Shown: positions 43,956 through 53,237, numbered from the stretch's first letter. The stretch: DNA of 64,000 bases from Chitinophaga ginsengisegetis (GCF_900168065.1 NZ_FUZZ01000001.1:3220623-3284622), one strand, 5' to 3'. Notes: generated by a model not told the origin, from the sequence alone. Program-made: numbers and translations.

Positions 43956-44375
43956 TTAAAAATTCCTGTGACTGGCCACCCAGCCGGTGATATACTCGGA
44001 AATATCTTTGGTATTGGTGCCGGGAGGGAACAGTTTTCCTACCCCCATTTCCTGCAGCGTTTCCATATCGGCATCGGGGATAATACCGCCACCGGTAAGC
44101 AGTACGTCGTTCATACCCTTTTCTTTCATCTGGGCAATGATCTTGGGGAATACGGTCATATGGGCGCCGGAGAGGATACTGATGCCAATAGCGTCCACAT
44201 CTTCCTGCAGGGCAGCATTCACCACCATTTCCGGGGTTTGGCGTAAGCCGGTATATATTACCTCCATTCCGGCATCCCGCAGTGCTGCCGCAATTACTTT
44301 TGCGCCCCTGTCGTGGCCATCCAGGCCCACTTTAGCTACCAATACACGAACAGGACGATTTAACGGGTTGACCAT
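43956..44375 (-). CDS. Stand-alone cobalamin-binding domain protein
   Basis: This 139-residue protein consists of one B12-binding domain. The DxHxxG motif that takes the cobalt-binding histidine is seen in [20 protein letters not shown] near residue 12-30. After it come [38 protein letters not shown] and [19 protein letters not shown]. It matches the small subunit or C-terminal domain of methylmalonyl-CoA or isobutyryl-CoA mutase. The large subunit is not in the window. Together with the epimerase at 24399 it suggests a methylmalonyl-CoA pathway, with genes scattered. It is divergent from glnS with a 93-base gap. Confidence 0.9.
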   Translation of the reverse strand: MVNPLNRPVRVLVAKVGLDGHDRGAKVIAAALRDAGMEVIYTGLRQTPEMVVNAALQEDVDAIGISILSGAHMTVFPKIIAQMKEKGMNDVLLTGGGIIPDADMETLQEMGVGKLFPPGTNTKDISEYITGWVASHRNF

Positions 44376-44440
44376 ACCATTATCATATTAAGGAAGTAAA
44401 TGTACGAAAAAGCAGAAAGCTTAAGCTCTCGGCTTTTTTG

Positions 44441-44448
44441 TACATTTG
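44441..44448 (+). promoter_or_regulatory. Bacteroidota -7 promoter element for glnS
   Basis: TACATTTG matches TAnnTTTG and lies 20 bases before the ATG at 44469, downstream of the start of the longest frame. Confidence 0.55.
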
Positions 44449-44468
44449 CCGTCCAAGATAAAATCATT

Positions 44469-46139
44469 ATGAGCGAAGAAAGATCCCTCAACTTTATAGA
44501 ACAAATTGTTGAAGAAGACATAGCGAACGGCGTTAATGACGGAAGGGTACTGACCCGTTTTCCGCCGGAACCCAATGGCTACCTGCATATAGGTCATGCC
44601 AAATCCATTGTGCTGAACTTTGGACTGGCCCAGAAATACAATGGAAAAACCAATCTCCGCTTCGATGATACCAACCCGGTAACAGAGGATACTGAATACG
44701 TGGATTCTATCAAAGAGGATATCCGCTGGCTGGGATTTGAGTGGGAGAAGGAATTGTATGCCTCCGACTATTTTGAACAACTCTACGCATTTGCCGTAAA
44801 AATGATAGAAAAAGGACTGGCCTATGTAGAAGATGCCAGCGCCGATGAAATTGCCGCTGCCAAAGGTACCCCCACCGTACCCGGCACCCCCACGCCGGCC
44901 AGAAGCCGCTCTGTAGCGGAAAACCTGGACCTGTTTGAGCGGATGCGCAAAGGCGAATTCAAAGACGGGGAAAAAACACTCCGCGCCAAAGCAGACCTGG
45001 CTTCGCCTAACATGCACATGCGCGACCCACTCATGTATCGCATTAAACATGCCCATCACCACCGTACCGGCGACAAATGGTGCATCTACCCGATGTATGA
45101 TTTTGCGCACGGACAAAGCGATAGCATCGAACATATTACCCATTCCATTTGTACACTGGAGTTCATTCCGCATCGCCCGCTGTACGACTGGTTCATCAAA
45201 GAACTGGACATATTCCCCAGCCGCCAGTACGAGTTTGCCCGTTTAAACCTCACTTATACGGTGATGAGTAAACGAAAACTGAAACAACTGGTGGAAGAAG
45301 GTCATGTAAACGGATGGGACGATCCCCGCATGCCTACCATCAGTGGCCTGCGCCGCCGCGGTTACACGCCCGCCAGCATCCGCCAGCTCTGCGAACGTGT
45401 AGGCGTACAGAAACGTGATAACATGATTGAACTCGGCCTGCTGGAATTCTGTATCCGCGAAGAGCTGAACAGAACCGCCAACCGCGTAATGGCAGTACTG
45501 GACCCGGTAAAACTGGTGATCACCAACTACCCCGAAGGACAGGTAGAAGAAATGGCCGCCGACAATAACCCGGAAGATGAAAACGCAGGCTCCCGTACCC
45601 TGCCTTTCAGCAATACCCTGTACATTGAGCGGGAAGACTTCATGGAGGCGCCTCCTAAAAAGTTCTTCCGCCTCGGTCCCGGCCTGATGGTACGTTTGAA
45701 AAATGCCTATATCATCAAAGGCGAAAGCTTTGAGAAAGATGCCGACGGCAATATCACTACCATTTACGCCACCTACCTGCCCGAAAGCAAAAGTGGCGGC
45801 GACCAGAGCGGCTTAACCGTTAAAGGCACCATTCACTGGGTAAGCGCAGCACATGCTGCCACCGCCGAAGTACGGATTTACGACCGCCTCTTTACCGTGG
45901 AAAATCCACAGGCAGAAGAAGCCGACTTCAAAACGCTCATCAACCCGGATTCGCTGCACATCATCAAACAGGCGTATGTAGAACCAGGTTTGCTGAAGGC
46001 TACTCCCGGTGAACGTTTCCAGTTCCTGCGCAAAGGTTACTTTGTAGTGGATAAAGACAGTACTTCTGAAAAAGTGGTGTTCAACAGGACTGTAACGCTG
46101 AAAGACGCATGGGCTAAGGAAAGCGCCAAAGGAAAATAA
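44469..46139 (+). CDS. glnS: Glutaminyl-tRNA synthetase
   Basis: This 556-residue class I synthetase charges tRNA-Gln directly. The HIGH motif is in [20 protein letters not shown] near residue 25-44 and the KMSKS-like loop in [17 protein letters not shown] near 265. Two beta-barrel anticodon domains fill the C-terminal half. The longest frame begins at 44400, upstream of the promoter, so the ATG at 44469 ([12 protein letters not shown]) is chosen. A separate gltX is at 46896, so the organism has both enzymes. A terminator follows the stop. Confidence 0.96.
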   Translation: MSEERSLNFIEQIVEEDIANGVNDGRVLTRFPPEPNGYLHIGHAKSIVLNFGLAQKYNGKTNLRFDDTNPVTEDTEYVDSIKEDIRWLGFEWEKELYASDYFEQLYAFAVKMIEKGLAYVEDASADEIAAAKGTPTVPGTPTPARSRSVAENLDLFERMRKGEFKDGEKTLRAKADLASPNMHMRDPLMYRIKHAHHHRTGDKWCIYPMYDFAHGQSDSIEHITHSICTLEFIPHRPLYDWFIKELDIFPSRQYEFARLNLTYTVMSKRKLKQLVEEGHVNGWDDPRMPTISGLRRRGYTPASIRQLCERVGVQKRDNMIELGLLEFCIREELNRTANRVMAVLDPVKLVITNYPEGQVEEMAADNNPEDENAGSRTLPFSNTLYIEREDFMEAPPKKFFRLGPGLMVRLKNAYIIKGESFEKDADGNITTIYATYLPESKSGGDQSGLTVKGTIHWVSAAHAATAEVRIYDRLFTVENPQAEEADFKTLINPDSLHIIKQAYVEPGLLKATPGERFQFLRKGYFVVDKDSTSEKVVFNRTVTLKDAWAKESAKGK

Positions 46140-46161
46140 ATATTTTTTTTAAAAAATAGTG

Positions 46162-46192
46162 AAGGCCGGGCAGTTACTGTCCGGCCTTTTTA
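46162..46192 (+). terminator. Rho-independent terminator of glnS
   Basis: A 13-bp stem with one G-U pair (aaggccgggcagt / actgtccggcctt) is followed by ttttt. It ends 45 bases before the VapB start, so the toxin-antitoxin pair has separate transcription. Confidence 0.85.
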
Positions 46193-46236
46193 TGTGTATT
46201 ATTATATGTATTTTTATTTATAGTAAATCACTTTAT

Positions 46237-46428
46237 ATGGCTAAAACCAATATAGATTTAGATGATAAGCTGATCAAAGAAGCGATGAAGCTTAACAAGG
46301 GTAAAACCAAAGAGGAAGTGGTAAACGAGGCGCTGAGGGAATATATCTTAGGCGTTAAGAACCGGGAACTCCTTGATATGAAAGGTAAAATTTATTGGGA
46401 TGATAACTTAAATGAAAAGTATAAGTAG
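46237..46428 (+). CDS. vapB: VapB-type antitoxin
   Basis: The product has 63 residues from the ATG at 46237. The ribbon-helix-helix start MAKTNIDLDDKLIKEAMKLN and the LNKGKTKEEVVNEALREYIL segment belong to VapB antitoxins of the type II kind. The last third, KGKIYWDDNLNEKYK, probably binds the toxin. The longer frame begins at a GTG within the glnS terminator, so it is rejected. The stop lies 2 bases before the vapC ATG, so the pair is co-translated. It is likely to repress its own operon. Confidence 0.88.
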   Translation: MAKTNIDLDDKLIKEAMKLNKGKTKEEVVNEALREYILGVKNRELLDMKGKIYWDDNLNEKYK

Positions 46429-46430
46429 TT

Positions 46431-46841
46431 ATGAATAACCCACTCATTTTTGACACATCCGTTTGGATTGACTATGCAAAAAGAAAAGAAACTCCGCAAA
46501 CCCTTCTTTTAAGCTATTATCTGAAAAATAAGTTTGAAACACCGCTTGTTCCTGTTGTTGCGCAGGAATTTTTACAAGGAATCAGAGATGATGCACAACA
46601 CAAAAAAATGAAGGATATTCTATCCTGGCACACCAAGTTGGAAATAGCCCATATGGCTGTCGCTATGGGCGCCTCTGCATTATTCCGCTCACTCCGCAAA
46701 AAAGGTGTTACCATTCGCAAAAGCAACGATTGCGTAATCGCTTTTTATGCTTTGAGCTTTGATCTGGAAGTGGTGCACAACGACAGCGACTTTGAGCTGA
46801 TCAGCACATATTCAGGATTAAAAACGTGGAGAAATAATTAA
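46431..46841 (+). CDS. vapC: VapC-type PIN domain ribonuclease toxin
   Basis: This 136-residue toxin has a PIN domain with acidic residues that bind metal: D8 in FDTSVWIDYA, E46 in VAQEFLQG, D100 in SNDCVIAFYA, and D118/D120 in HNDSDFELI. All are present, so the RNase should be active. VapC toxins usually cut initiator tRNA or rRNA and are held by VapB. The stop codon is inside the left arm of the shared terminator at 46837-46873. The pair sits between two tRNA-synthetase genes. Confidence 0.9.
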   Translation: MNNPLIFDTSVWIDYAKRKETPQTLLLSYYLKNKFETPLVPVVAQEFLQGIRDDAQHKKMKDILSWHTKLEIAHMAVAMGASALFRSLRKKGVTIRKSNDCVIAFYALSFDLEVVHNDSDFELISTYSGLKTWRNN

Positions 46842-46873
46842 GGCTAAGCGACTCTTCATCGCTTAGCCTTAAT
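46837..46873. terminator. Bidirectional terminator between vapC and gltX
   Basis: A perfect 15-bp stem (46837-46851 and 46859-46873) with a 7-base loop overlaps the vapC stop codon. It can serve both convergent genes; T-runs are short on both sides. Confidence 0.75.
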
Positions 46874-46895
46874 CTATTTGAAACTAATAACAATT

Positions 46896-48425
46896 CTACT
46901 TAAACGCCTCCAGTCCCTTTGCAATCCTGTTACGGGTTTCCGCTACACCGAGCGTAGCCACAATATCAAATACAGGAGGGCCGAATTTACCACCGGTCAG
47001 CATAATACGGAACGGCAGTTGCACATCTCCCATTTTAAGATTCTTTTCAGCAGCCAACGCTTTGAACGCGGCTTCCAGATCGGCTGCGGGAGCGGCAGAC
47101 AATGACTCCAGCTGTTCAGACCATGCATGGAAAAATGCTTCTTTATCGGCATTCCATTTTGGTTTCACTGCAGCTTCATCATAGCTGTCAGGGCTTTGGA
47201 AGAAGAAAAATCCATGATCCCATATTTCATTTACAAAATAGCAGCGTTCTTTTACTAACCCTGCTACGGTAGCTACATAAGCCGGATCGGCAGTAACGCC
47301 CTTTTCGTCCAGCACGGGCTGGAACAAGGCTGCCAGGCTTTCATTGTCTTTGTGATGAATATACTGATGGTTAAACCATTTGGCTTTTTCAAAATCGAAT
47401 TTAGCGCCGGCCTTATGTACACGTTCCAGGGAGAACTTCCGGATCAGTTCATCCAGGGAGAAAATTTCCTGTTCGGTACCATCGTTCCAGCCCAGCATAG
47501 CCAGCATATTAATAAATGCTTCCGGCAGGAAACCACGTTCACGGAAACCTTTCGTTACTTCTTTGCTCACAGGGTCTGTCCAGTTCATGGCGTATACGGG
47601 GAAGCCTAAACGATCGCCGTCGCGTTTGCTCAGTTTACCATTGCCATCCGGTTTCAGGATCAGTGGAAGATGCGCCCATTGCGGCATATCCGCTTCCCAA
47701 CCCAGGAATTTCCACAACAGGAGATGTACCGGCGCCGATGGCAGCCACTCTTCTCCACGGAAAGCATGGGTAATTTTCATGAGATAGTCGTCCACTACCA
47801 CAGCAAGGTGATAGGTAGGCATACCATCTGCTTTCAGCAAAACTTTATCATCTACCTGCGAGGTATGAAAGGTTACTTCTCCACGAACCAGGTCGGTAAA
47901 AGTAATTTCTTCATTGGCAGGCATATTTATGCGGATCACATGCGGCGTATTCTTCACCAGCAGTTCCTGTACTTCTGCATCGGAAAGTGTAAGGGAATTA
48001 CGCATTTTTGCCCGTACAATATGGTTGTACTGGGGAGAAGGATTCTCCGGCGTTTTCAGGCGCTCACGCATACTTTCCAGTTCTTCCGGGGTATCGAAAG
48101 CGTAGTAAGCATGACCGGCTTTTACCAGCTGTTCTGCATATTGACGGTATAAATGCTTACGCTCACTCTGACGGTAAGGCGCAAACGGTCCGCCTGCTTC
48201 CGGACTTTCATCAGGAGTAAGGCCGCACCAACGCAAGCATTCATTGATATACTCTTCCGCTCCGGGAACGTAACGGGTTTGGTCTGTATCTTCTATACGC
48301 AGCACAAAATCGCCTTTATGCTGCTTCGCAAATAAATAGTTGAACAATACAGTGCGTACACCTCCAAGATGTAGGCCACCAGTAGGACTGGGCGCAAAAC
48401 GCACTCTTACTTTTTTGTGATCCAT
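46896..48425 (-). CDS. gltX: Glutamyl-tRNA synthetase
   Basis: This 509-residue class I enzyme charges glutamate. The HIGH-like motif is in VRFAPSPTGGLHLGGVRTV near residue 7-25, LFAKQHKGDFVLRIEDTDQT near 30, and the KMSKS loop as KLSKRDGDRLGFPVY near 265. The C-terminal helical anticodon domain ends MLTGGKFGPPVFDIVATLG. The longest frame starts with TTG at 48434, which falls in the -7 promoter; the ATG at 48425 is preferred. Its gene is convergent with vapC. Confidence 0.97.
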   Translation of the reverse strand: MDHKKVRVRFAPSPTGGLHLGGVRTVLFNYLFAKQHKGDFVLRIEDTDQTRYVPGAEEYINECLRWCGLTPDESPEAGGPFAPYRQSERKHLYRQYAEQLVKAGHAYYAFDTPEELESMRERLKTPENPSPQYNHIVRAKMRNSLTLSDAEVQELLVKNTPHVIRINMPANEEITFTDLVRGEVTFHTSQVDDKVLLKADGMPTYHLAVVVDDYLMKITHAFRGEEWLPSAPVHLLLWKFLGWEADMPQWAHLPLILKPDGNGKLSKRDGDRLGFPVYAMNWTDPVSKEVTKGFRERGFLPEAFINMLAMLGWNDGTEQEIFSLDELIRKFSLERVHKAGAKFDFEKAKWFNHQYIHHKDNESLAALFQPVLDEKGVTADPAYVATVAGLVKERCYFVNEIWDHGFFFFQSPDSYDEAAVKPKWNADKEAFFHAWSEQLESLSAAPAADLEAAFKALAAEKNLKMGDVQLPFRIMLTGGKFGPPVFDIVATLGVAETRNRIAKGLEAFK

Positions 48426-48431
48426 AGGCCG

Positions 48432-48439
48432 CAAAGATA
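48432..48439 (-). promoter_or_regulatory. Bacteroidota -7 promoter element for gltX
   Basis: Read on the minus strand this is TATCTTTG. It lies 6 bases before the ATG at 48425 and overlaps the alternative TTG start. The distance implies a very short or leaderless transcript. Confidence 0.45.
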
Positions 48440-48573
48440 AGGATTTAGCTTTTAGGTGGGAGTTATTGTACCCGGAGATATTGGGAGATTAAAATTTTTT
48501 AATACGAAGTCCTGCTAACAGACATTAAGTATATTGCGGTACTAAAGCTCATCGCTAAAAAGCCAAAGGCTAT

Positions 48574-49197
48574 ATGTTCTATCTTACTAAAACTCCCGGC
48601 ATCCTGAAAGCCTTATATAAAAGCTGTGTCTGGAATCTGTCTCCGGCAGGTAATAAGGTATATCTTACTTTTGATGATGGCCCGCATCCGCAGGCAACGC
48701 CCTTTGTGCTGGAGCAACTGGCAAAGTTCAACGCCAAAGCTACTTTTTTCTGTATCGGGAAAAACGTGGTGGAGTATCCCGCTATCTATCAGCAGATCCT
48801 GGAAGCAGGGCATACCACCGGCAATCATACCCATAACCATCTGAACGGGTGGAAAACCAACACCGAAAAATATCTTGAAAACGTGCTGGAAGCGGCAAAA
48901 TATATTGCCTCCCCGTTGTTCAGACCACCCTATGGCAGGATTACTCCCTTCCAGATCCGTCAGATCAGGAATAAAATTCCGGGCGCTAAAATTATTATGT
49001 GGGATATCCTCAGTGGTGATTTCGATACGCAGATCAACGGAGAAGCCTGTGTGCAGAACGTAGTATTCAAATTGCAGCCGGGATCTATTGTAGTATTTCA
49101 CGACAGCACCAAAGCCTGGGACCGGCTGGAATATGCGCTGCCGCGGGTGCTGGAGTATTGCAGGAAGCAAAAATTTGAAGTAGCAGCAATCTTATAA
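48574..49197 (+). CDS. Polysaccharide deacetylase family protein
   Basis: This 207-residue protein has the NodB homology domain. The metal-binding motifs are VYLTFDDGPHPQATPF near residue 28-43 and GHTTGNHTHNHLNG near 78-91, and the catalytic region RPPYGRITPF is near 117. No signal peptide is clear, though the N-terminus is short and basic. Members remove acetyl groups from chitin oligosaccharides or peptidoglycan. It stands alone, and a strong terminator separates it from the convergent lipoprotein gene. Confidence 0.92.
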   Translation: MFYLTKTPGILKALYKSCVWNLSPAGNKVYLTFDDGPHPQATPFVLEQLAKFNAKATFFCIGKNVVEYPAIYQQILEAGHTTGNHTHNHLNGWKTNTEKYLENVLEAAKYIASPLFRPPYGRITPFQIRQIRNKIPGAKIIMWDILSGDFDTQINGEACVQNVVFKLQPGSIVVFHDSTKAWDRLEYALPRVLEYCRKQKFEVAAIL

Positions 49198-49204
49198 TTA
49201 TAAT

Positions 49205-49240
49205 AACTGTTGCTGATAAATGAGTTTATCAGCAACAGTT
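49205..49240. terminator. Bidirectional terminator hairpin
   Basis: A perfect 16-bp stem (49205-49220 and 49225-49240) with a 4-base loop tgag lies between the stops of the deacetylase and the convergent lipoprotein gene. Confidence 0.85.
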
Positions 49241-49250
49241 GAGCAGGTTT

Positions 49251-50165
49251 TTATAACTTGATCTCTTTGGTTTTATCTCCCACTGTAATCGTAACAGGAT
49301 CGGTACATTTACCATTCCCATAATCAATTACCCCGGTTACTTTATCAAATTCAACCTTCAGTTTCCCTTTAACGAAATGCTGGCAATCAAATATTTTTAC
49401 CAGTGCTTCCTGTGTTGTAAAAGTGGCTGTAACACCGGTTACAGGACCTTTCTCATAAGAAATGCTGGCATTTCCTTCTACAGTAAACACGTCATCAGAC
49501 GGATTTAACAAGGGTGTTACCGGGTCAAATCCTGCCGTTTGCTTAATGGTTTTCTTACTGGCGTAGTTGATCACAACGGTATCGCTCAGCGTTACTTTCC
49601 CACCGGTTAATTCAGTGGTATACTGGATACCGGTTGTTTTGCTGTAGCTAACGCCACTGATGGTAAACAGTCCTTCTATGGATTTGCCGTTGATTTTATA
49701 ACCATCGGGCTCCACCCGGATGATAGAAGCGGGGCTAAATAACGGACCGCTGAAAGTAACATTCAGCACACCGCTACGGCTCACACCATAATTGTCGAGG
49801 CACGACCCACCAAAATCGATCTTTACTTTTTTAGGCCATTGGTCAGGATTGGTGGCATCCAGTAGCTCAGCTACCGGGCAGGAGGGCGAGGTGGTAACAG
49901 CCAGTGCATTGTTTATATTATCCGCCTTGCGGGCAGTAAACAACCCTTGTGTAATGGCTACTTCTGCCACGGTTTCAAAAAGTCCGCTGTACATGGCGCT
50001 GGCTGCCGCTTCGTGTTGCGCTGCAGCAATAGTATTATTATCTGATTGGTTATTCGGCGCCGTATCTGTGGTTACTTCTTTCTTACAGGCAAAGAAAATG
50101 GTGACTACCGCCACGCTGGTGAAGGTCCACGCCAGCACACGATTTGTACTGAAATAGCTTTTCAT
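49251..50165 (-). CDS. Putative lipoprotein of unknown function
   Basis: The product has 304 residues. A signal peptide with a long hydrophobic part (TFTSVAVVTIFFAC) ends in a lipobox with the cysteine at residue 27, followed by KKEVTTDTAPNNQ. The remaining protein is beta-rich and repeats threonine and valine strands such as YSKTTGIQYTTELTGGKVTL and VEGNASISYEKGPVTGVTAT. A pattern of several beta strands around LDNYGVSRSGVLNVTFSGPL suggests an immunoglobulin-like or lipocalin-like fold. I do not recognise a named family, so no function is given. It is convergent with the deacetylase and divergent from tatD. Confidence 0.72.
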   Translation of the reverse strand: MKSYFSTNRVLAWTFTSVAVVTIFFACKKEVTTDTAPNNQSDNNTIAAAQHEAAASAMYSGLFETVAEVAITQGLFTARKADNINNALAVTTSPSCPVAELLDATNPDQWPKKVKIDFGGSCLDNYGVSRSGVLNVTFSGPLFSPASIIRVEPDGYKINGKSIEGLFTISGVSYSKTTGIQYTTELTGGKVTLSDTVVINYASKKTIKQTAGFDPVTPLLNPSDDVFTVEGNASISYEKGPVTGVTATFTTQEALVKIFDCQHFVKGKLKVEFDKVTGVIDYGNGKCTDPVTITVGDKTKEIKL

Positions 50166-50202
50166 AGTTTAGGTTTTATTAGCAATTAGGTTTTTCGGTC
50201 TT

Positions 50203-50210
50203 TACCTTTG
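50203..50210 (+). promoter_or_regulatory. Bacteroidota -7 promoter element for tatD
   Basis: TACCTTTG matches TAnnTTTG and lies 59 bases before the tatD ATG. Confidence 0.45.
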
Positions 50211-50269
50211 TGGTAATAAAGATACTGCTTAAATATTAAAGAAATTACAAATTTAATAAAATAATTATT

Positions 50270-51040
50270 ATGCTTTGGATAGATACCCACACGCACCTTT
50301 ATTCTGAAGAATTTGAGGCAGACCGGGAAGAGATGGTAGCGCGTGCCATAGCAGCGGGGGTAGATAAACTGTTTTTGCCGAATATAGATGAGAGTTCTAT
50401 CGAAGGGATGCTGGCGCTGGAAGCGAAGCACCCGGATCATATTTATGCGATGATGGGGATACATCCCTGTTATGTAAAAGAGGAGGTAGATGAGCAGCTG
50501 GACCTGGTAAAGGCCTGGTTACAGCAGCGTTCTTTCAAGGCCATCGGGGAAATAGGACTGGATTTTTACTGGGATAAATCCCTGCTTATCCAGCAATACA
50601 AGGCTTTCCAGGAGCAGCTGATGCTGGCGCGGGAGTATGGGCTGCCGGTATCCATCCACAGCCGGGAAGCTACACGGGAATGTATCAACGAAGTAAAAGC
50701 TCTACAGGATGGCCGTTTAAGCGGGGTTTTCCACTGCTTTTCGGGCACCCTGGAGGAAGCAAAGGAAATCATTGACCTGGGCTTTTACCTGGGCATAGGC
50801 GGGGTAGTTACCTTCAAGAAATCCGGTTTGGATAAATTACTGGAGGAAATAGACCTGGCGCACATCGTAATGGAAACAGACGCTCCCTATCTGGCGCCGG
50901 TTCCTTATCGCGGTAAACGCAACGAAAGTGCGTACCTCCCGCTGGCAGGTGAAAAGGTGGCAGATATAAAAAATCTAAAAATTGCAGACGTTGCAGATAT
51001 AACAAGCAGCAATGCCCGGAAATTATTCAAAATGCTCTAA
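50270..51040 (+). CDS. tatD: TatD family DNase
   Basis: This 256-residue protein is a metal-dependent TatD-type nuclease or hydrolase. The TIM-barrel ligands are seen in order: IDTHTHLYSEEF at residues 4-15, IGEIGLDFYWDKSLL near 88, PVSIHSREATRE near 126, FHCFSGTLEEAKEII near 153, and VMETDAPYLAPVPYRGKRNE near 200. Members have been linked to DNA repair and RNA processing, and to quality control of Tat substrates in older literature. ansA starts 41 bases after the stop but has its own promoter. Confidence 0.94.
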   Translation: MLWIDTHTHLYSEEFEADREEMVARAIAAGVDKLFLPNIDESSIEGMLALEAKHPDHIYAMMGIHPCYVKEEVDEQLDLVKAWLQQRSFKAIGEIGLDFYWDKSLLIQQYKAFQEQLMLAREYGLPVSIHSREATRECINEVKALQDGRLSGVFHCFSGTLEEAKEIIDLGFYLGIGGVVTFKKSGLDKLLEEIDLAHIVMETDAPYLAPVPYRGKRNESAYLPLAGEKVADIKNLKIADVADITSSNARKLFKML

Positions 51041-51052
51041 CTGTTTAGTGAA

Positions 51053-51060
51053 TACCTTTG
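51053..51060 (+). promoter_or_regulatory. Bacteroidota -7 promoter element for ansA
   Basis: TACCTTTG matches TAnnTTTG. It overlaps the TTG that opens the longest frame and lies 21 bases before the ATG at 51082. Confidence 0.5.
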
Positions 51061-51081
51061 CAGGCAATGGCTAATAGCACA

Positions 51082-52119
51082 ATGAGTAAAATTCTGATTA
51101 TTTACACGGGCGGTACTGTAGGTATGATCTACGATGATAAAACCAAAGCACTGCGCCCGATCGGCTTCAATGAAATAAGGAATAATTTACCGGAACTATA
51201 CCGGATGGGCATCGATTTTTATGTGTACGCATTTAATCCGCCTATAGATTCATCAGACATGCAGCCGGAGATATGGGTGGAACTGGCCAGTATTATTGAA
51301 GACCGGTACGACCGGTACGATGGCTTTGTAATCCTGCACGGCTCGGATACAATGGCCTTCACGGCATCTGCCCTGAGCTTTATGCTGGAAAACCTGTCGA
51401 AGCCTGTTATCTTAACCGGTTCCCAGCTTCCCATCGGCAAAATACGCACAGATGCCAAAGAGAATATTATTACGGCAATGGAAATAGCCTGCAGCCGGCA
51501 TAATGGCACTACTATCTCTATGGTGCCGGAAGTATGTATTTACTTTGATTTCTCCCTGTTCAGAGGCAACCGTTCCAAAAAATATAACGCGGAAAAGTTT
51601 GAGGCATTCTATACCATGAACTATCCTCAGCTCGCGGAAGCCGGCATCGATATTAAATTCAAGCACCAGTTTATTTTACCGCCACCTACACTACCACTGA
51701 AGGTGCATAAGGAACTGGAAACAAATATTACCGTACTGAAATTATTCCCGGGAATTACCAGGAGAGCGGTAGAAGCTACGCTGGGCGTATCCGGTTTGAA
51801 AGGTGTGATCATGGAAACCTTTGGTAGTGGTAACACCAATACACAGCCCTGGTTTATTGAAAGCATTAAGAAGGTGATCGATCACGGCGCCATCGTAGTA
51901 GATATCACCCAATGTGACGGGGGTTCTGTGGAGCTGGGCAAATATGAAACCAGTCAGCACTTAATGGAAATTGGTGTAGTGAGCGGGCATGATATGACCT
52001 TTGAAGCAGCGGTCACCAAATTGATGTTTGTATTGGGTCAGGGCTTGTCTGTGGCCGATGCAAAGGTAATGCTGGAAACGTCGCTGCGGGGTGAATTAAC
52101 GCCAATCGAAGTATACTAA
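51082..52119 (+). CDS. ansA: Type I L-asparaginase
   Basis: This 345-residue cytoplasmic enzyme hydrolyses asparagine to aspartate and ammonia. The N-terminal nucleophile region is ILIIYTGGTVGMIYDD and the second catalytic stretch is FVILHGSDTMAFTASALSFM near residue 85. The PVILTGSQLPIGKIRTDAKEN segment and the LGVSGLKGVIMETFGSGNTN near 240 are typical of the type I group. The ATG at 51082 (MSKILIIYTGG) was chosen. An ATG at 51067 would add five residues and the TTG at 51058 lies in the promoter. A terminator follows. Confidence 0.93.
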   Translation: MSKILIIYTGGTVGMIYDDKTKALRPIGFNEIRNNLPELYRMGIDFYVYAFNPPIDSSDMQPEIWVELASIIEDRYDRYDGFVILHGSDTMAFTASALSFMLENLSKPVILTGSQLPIGKIRTDAKENIITAMEIACSRHNGTTISMVPEVCIYFDFSLFRGNRSKKYNAEKFEAFYTMNYPQLAEAGIDIKFKHQFILPPPTLPLKVHKELETNITVLKLFPGITRRAVEATLGVSGLKGVIMETFGSGNTNTQPWFIESIKKVIDHGAIVVDITQCDGGSVELGKYETSQHLMEIGVVSGHDMTFEAAVTKLMFVLGQGLSVADAKVMLETSLRGELTPIEVY

Positions 52120-52145
52120 ATATCTTTTTCCGGAAGCTTATACAG

Positions 52146-52182
52146 GCGGGAGATACAATCAGTTGTACTTCCGCTTTTTTTT
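52146..52182 (+). terminator. Rho-independent terminator of ansA
   Basis: The stem gcgggagatacaa / ttgtacttccgc has one bulge and is followed by a run of eight T. It starts 26 bases after the ansA stop. Confidence 0.8.
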
Positions 52183-52262
52183 ATCTTGAATATTTAAGGT
52201 AAATTTAAATATCACCAAATTCTCTTTCCCCATTTTCTATTCACCACAAAATTCATTATTCT

Positions 52263-52955
52263 ATGGGAGTTTCCTTATCACAGAAATGCATTGCTGAATT
52301 CTTTGGCACTTTTGTCCTGGTATTTATGGGTTGCGGCAGCGCCGTGTTAGCCGGCACGCACGTAGGGTTTCTGGGTATCGCTTTTGCATTTGGATTATCA
52401 GTTGTGACGATGGCTTACGCAGTAGGTCACATTTCCGGCTGTCATTTAAATCCGGCTATTACTATTTCCCTGTGGTCTACAGGCAAAATATCCGGTAAAG
52501 ATGCAGGCGGGTATATTGTAGCACAGATCATCGGAGGTATTGTAGCTGCTGCACTCCTGTATTTCATCGCTCAGGGAAAAGCGGATTACAGTCTTGCTGC
52601 CAACGGCCTCGGCGCCAATGGTGTGGAAGATGGCTCACCAGACCATTATTCACTAATTAGTGGATTGATTGCTGAAATCGTCCTTACCGCCATTTTCCTC
52701 GTGGTAGTTCACGGCAGCACCAGTAAAAATAATGGCAACAGTGCATTTGCCGGATTGGCGATTGGTCTCTGCCTGACCATGATCCATATTGTAGGCATCC
52801 CGGTTACAGGCGTATCCGTAAACCCTGCAAGAAGTATCGGACCGGCTCTGTTTGTTGGCGGCGGCGCCATTTCCCATTTGTGGGTGTTTATTGTAGGCCC
52901 CATTGTAGGCGGGCTTCTGGGCGGAGGAATATGGAAGCTGTACGATAAGAATTAA
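52263..52955 (+). CDS. aqpZ: Aquaporin Z-like channel
   Basis: This 230-residue MIP family channel has six membrane helices. The two half-helix motifs are HLNPAITISLWS near residue 62-73 and VSVNPARSIGPALFVGG near 185-200; the arginine of NPARS is the selectivity-filter residue. The small pore residues and the absence of glycerol-channel loops favour a water channel of the AqpZ group. It stands alone between the ansA terminator and the tRNA promoter. Confidence 0.94.
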   Translation: MGVSLSQKCIAEFFGTFVLVFMGCGSAVLAGTHVGFLGIAFAFGLSVVTMAYAVGHISGCHLNPAITISLWSTGKISGKDAGGYIVAQIIGGIVAAALLYFIAQGKADYSLAANGLGANGVEDGSPDHYSLISGLIAEIVLTAIFLVVVHGSTSKNNGNSAFAGLAIGLCLTMIHIVGIPVTGVSVNPARSIGPALFVGGGAISHLWVFIVGPIVGGLLGGGIWKLYDKN

Positions 52956-52984
52956 ACTTTTTTTTGAAATATAAACTAAAGGAT

Positions 52985-52992
52985 TATCTTTG
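52985..52992 (+). promoter_or_regulatory. Bacteroidota promoter for tRNA-Ser
   Basis: TATCTTTG lies 54 bases before the tRNA, with a TTTG at 52963-52966, 18 bases upstream, in the -33 position. Confidence 0.55.
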
Positions 52993-53045
52993 CAACCCTG
53001 AATTGGAAAATCAACCCTTCCGTTTGTTCAGGAAAAGATAATCAC

Positions 53046-53132
53046 GGAGAAGTGCAGGAGTGGTTGAACTGGCACGCCTGGAAAGTGTGTATAGGTGAAA
53101 GCCTATCAAGGGTTCGAATCCCTTCTTCTCCG
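53046..53132 (+). tRNA. tRNA-Ser (anticodon GGA)
   Basis: The acceptor arms ggagaag (53046-53052) and cttctcc (53125-53131) pair fully and a G discriminator follows. The anticodon loop ctggaaa sits in the stem cacgc/gtgtg and gives GGA, which reads UCC and UCU codons. A long variable arm is present (taggtgaaagccta), as in serine tRNAs, and the T-arm is agggttcgaatccct. The 3' CCA is not encoded, as is common. A hairpin terminator follows. Confidence 0.95.
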
Positions 53133-53141
53133 CAAGCTTTA

Positions 53142-53176
53142 AAGCTCTGGTAACGCAAGTTATCAGGGCTTTTTTG
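53142..53176 (+). terminator. Rho-independent terminator of tRNA-Ser
   Basis: The stem aagctctggtaac / gttatcagggctt (two G-U pairs) with loop gcaa is followed by ttttt. It starts 10 bases after the tRNA. Confidence 0.8.
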
Positions 53177-53237
53177 TTTTATGTCCTACGGTAAATAAAT
53201 ACCTGCTTTCAGGGATAATCCCGTTTTAGATTACTAC

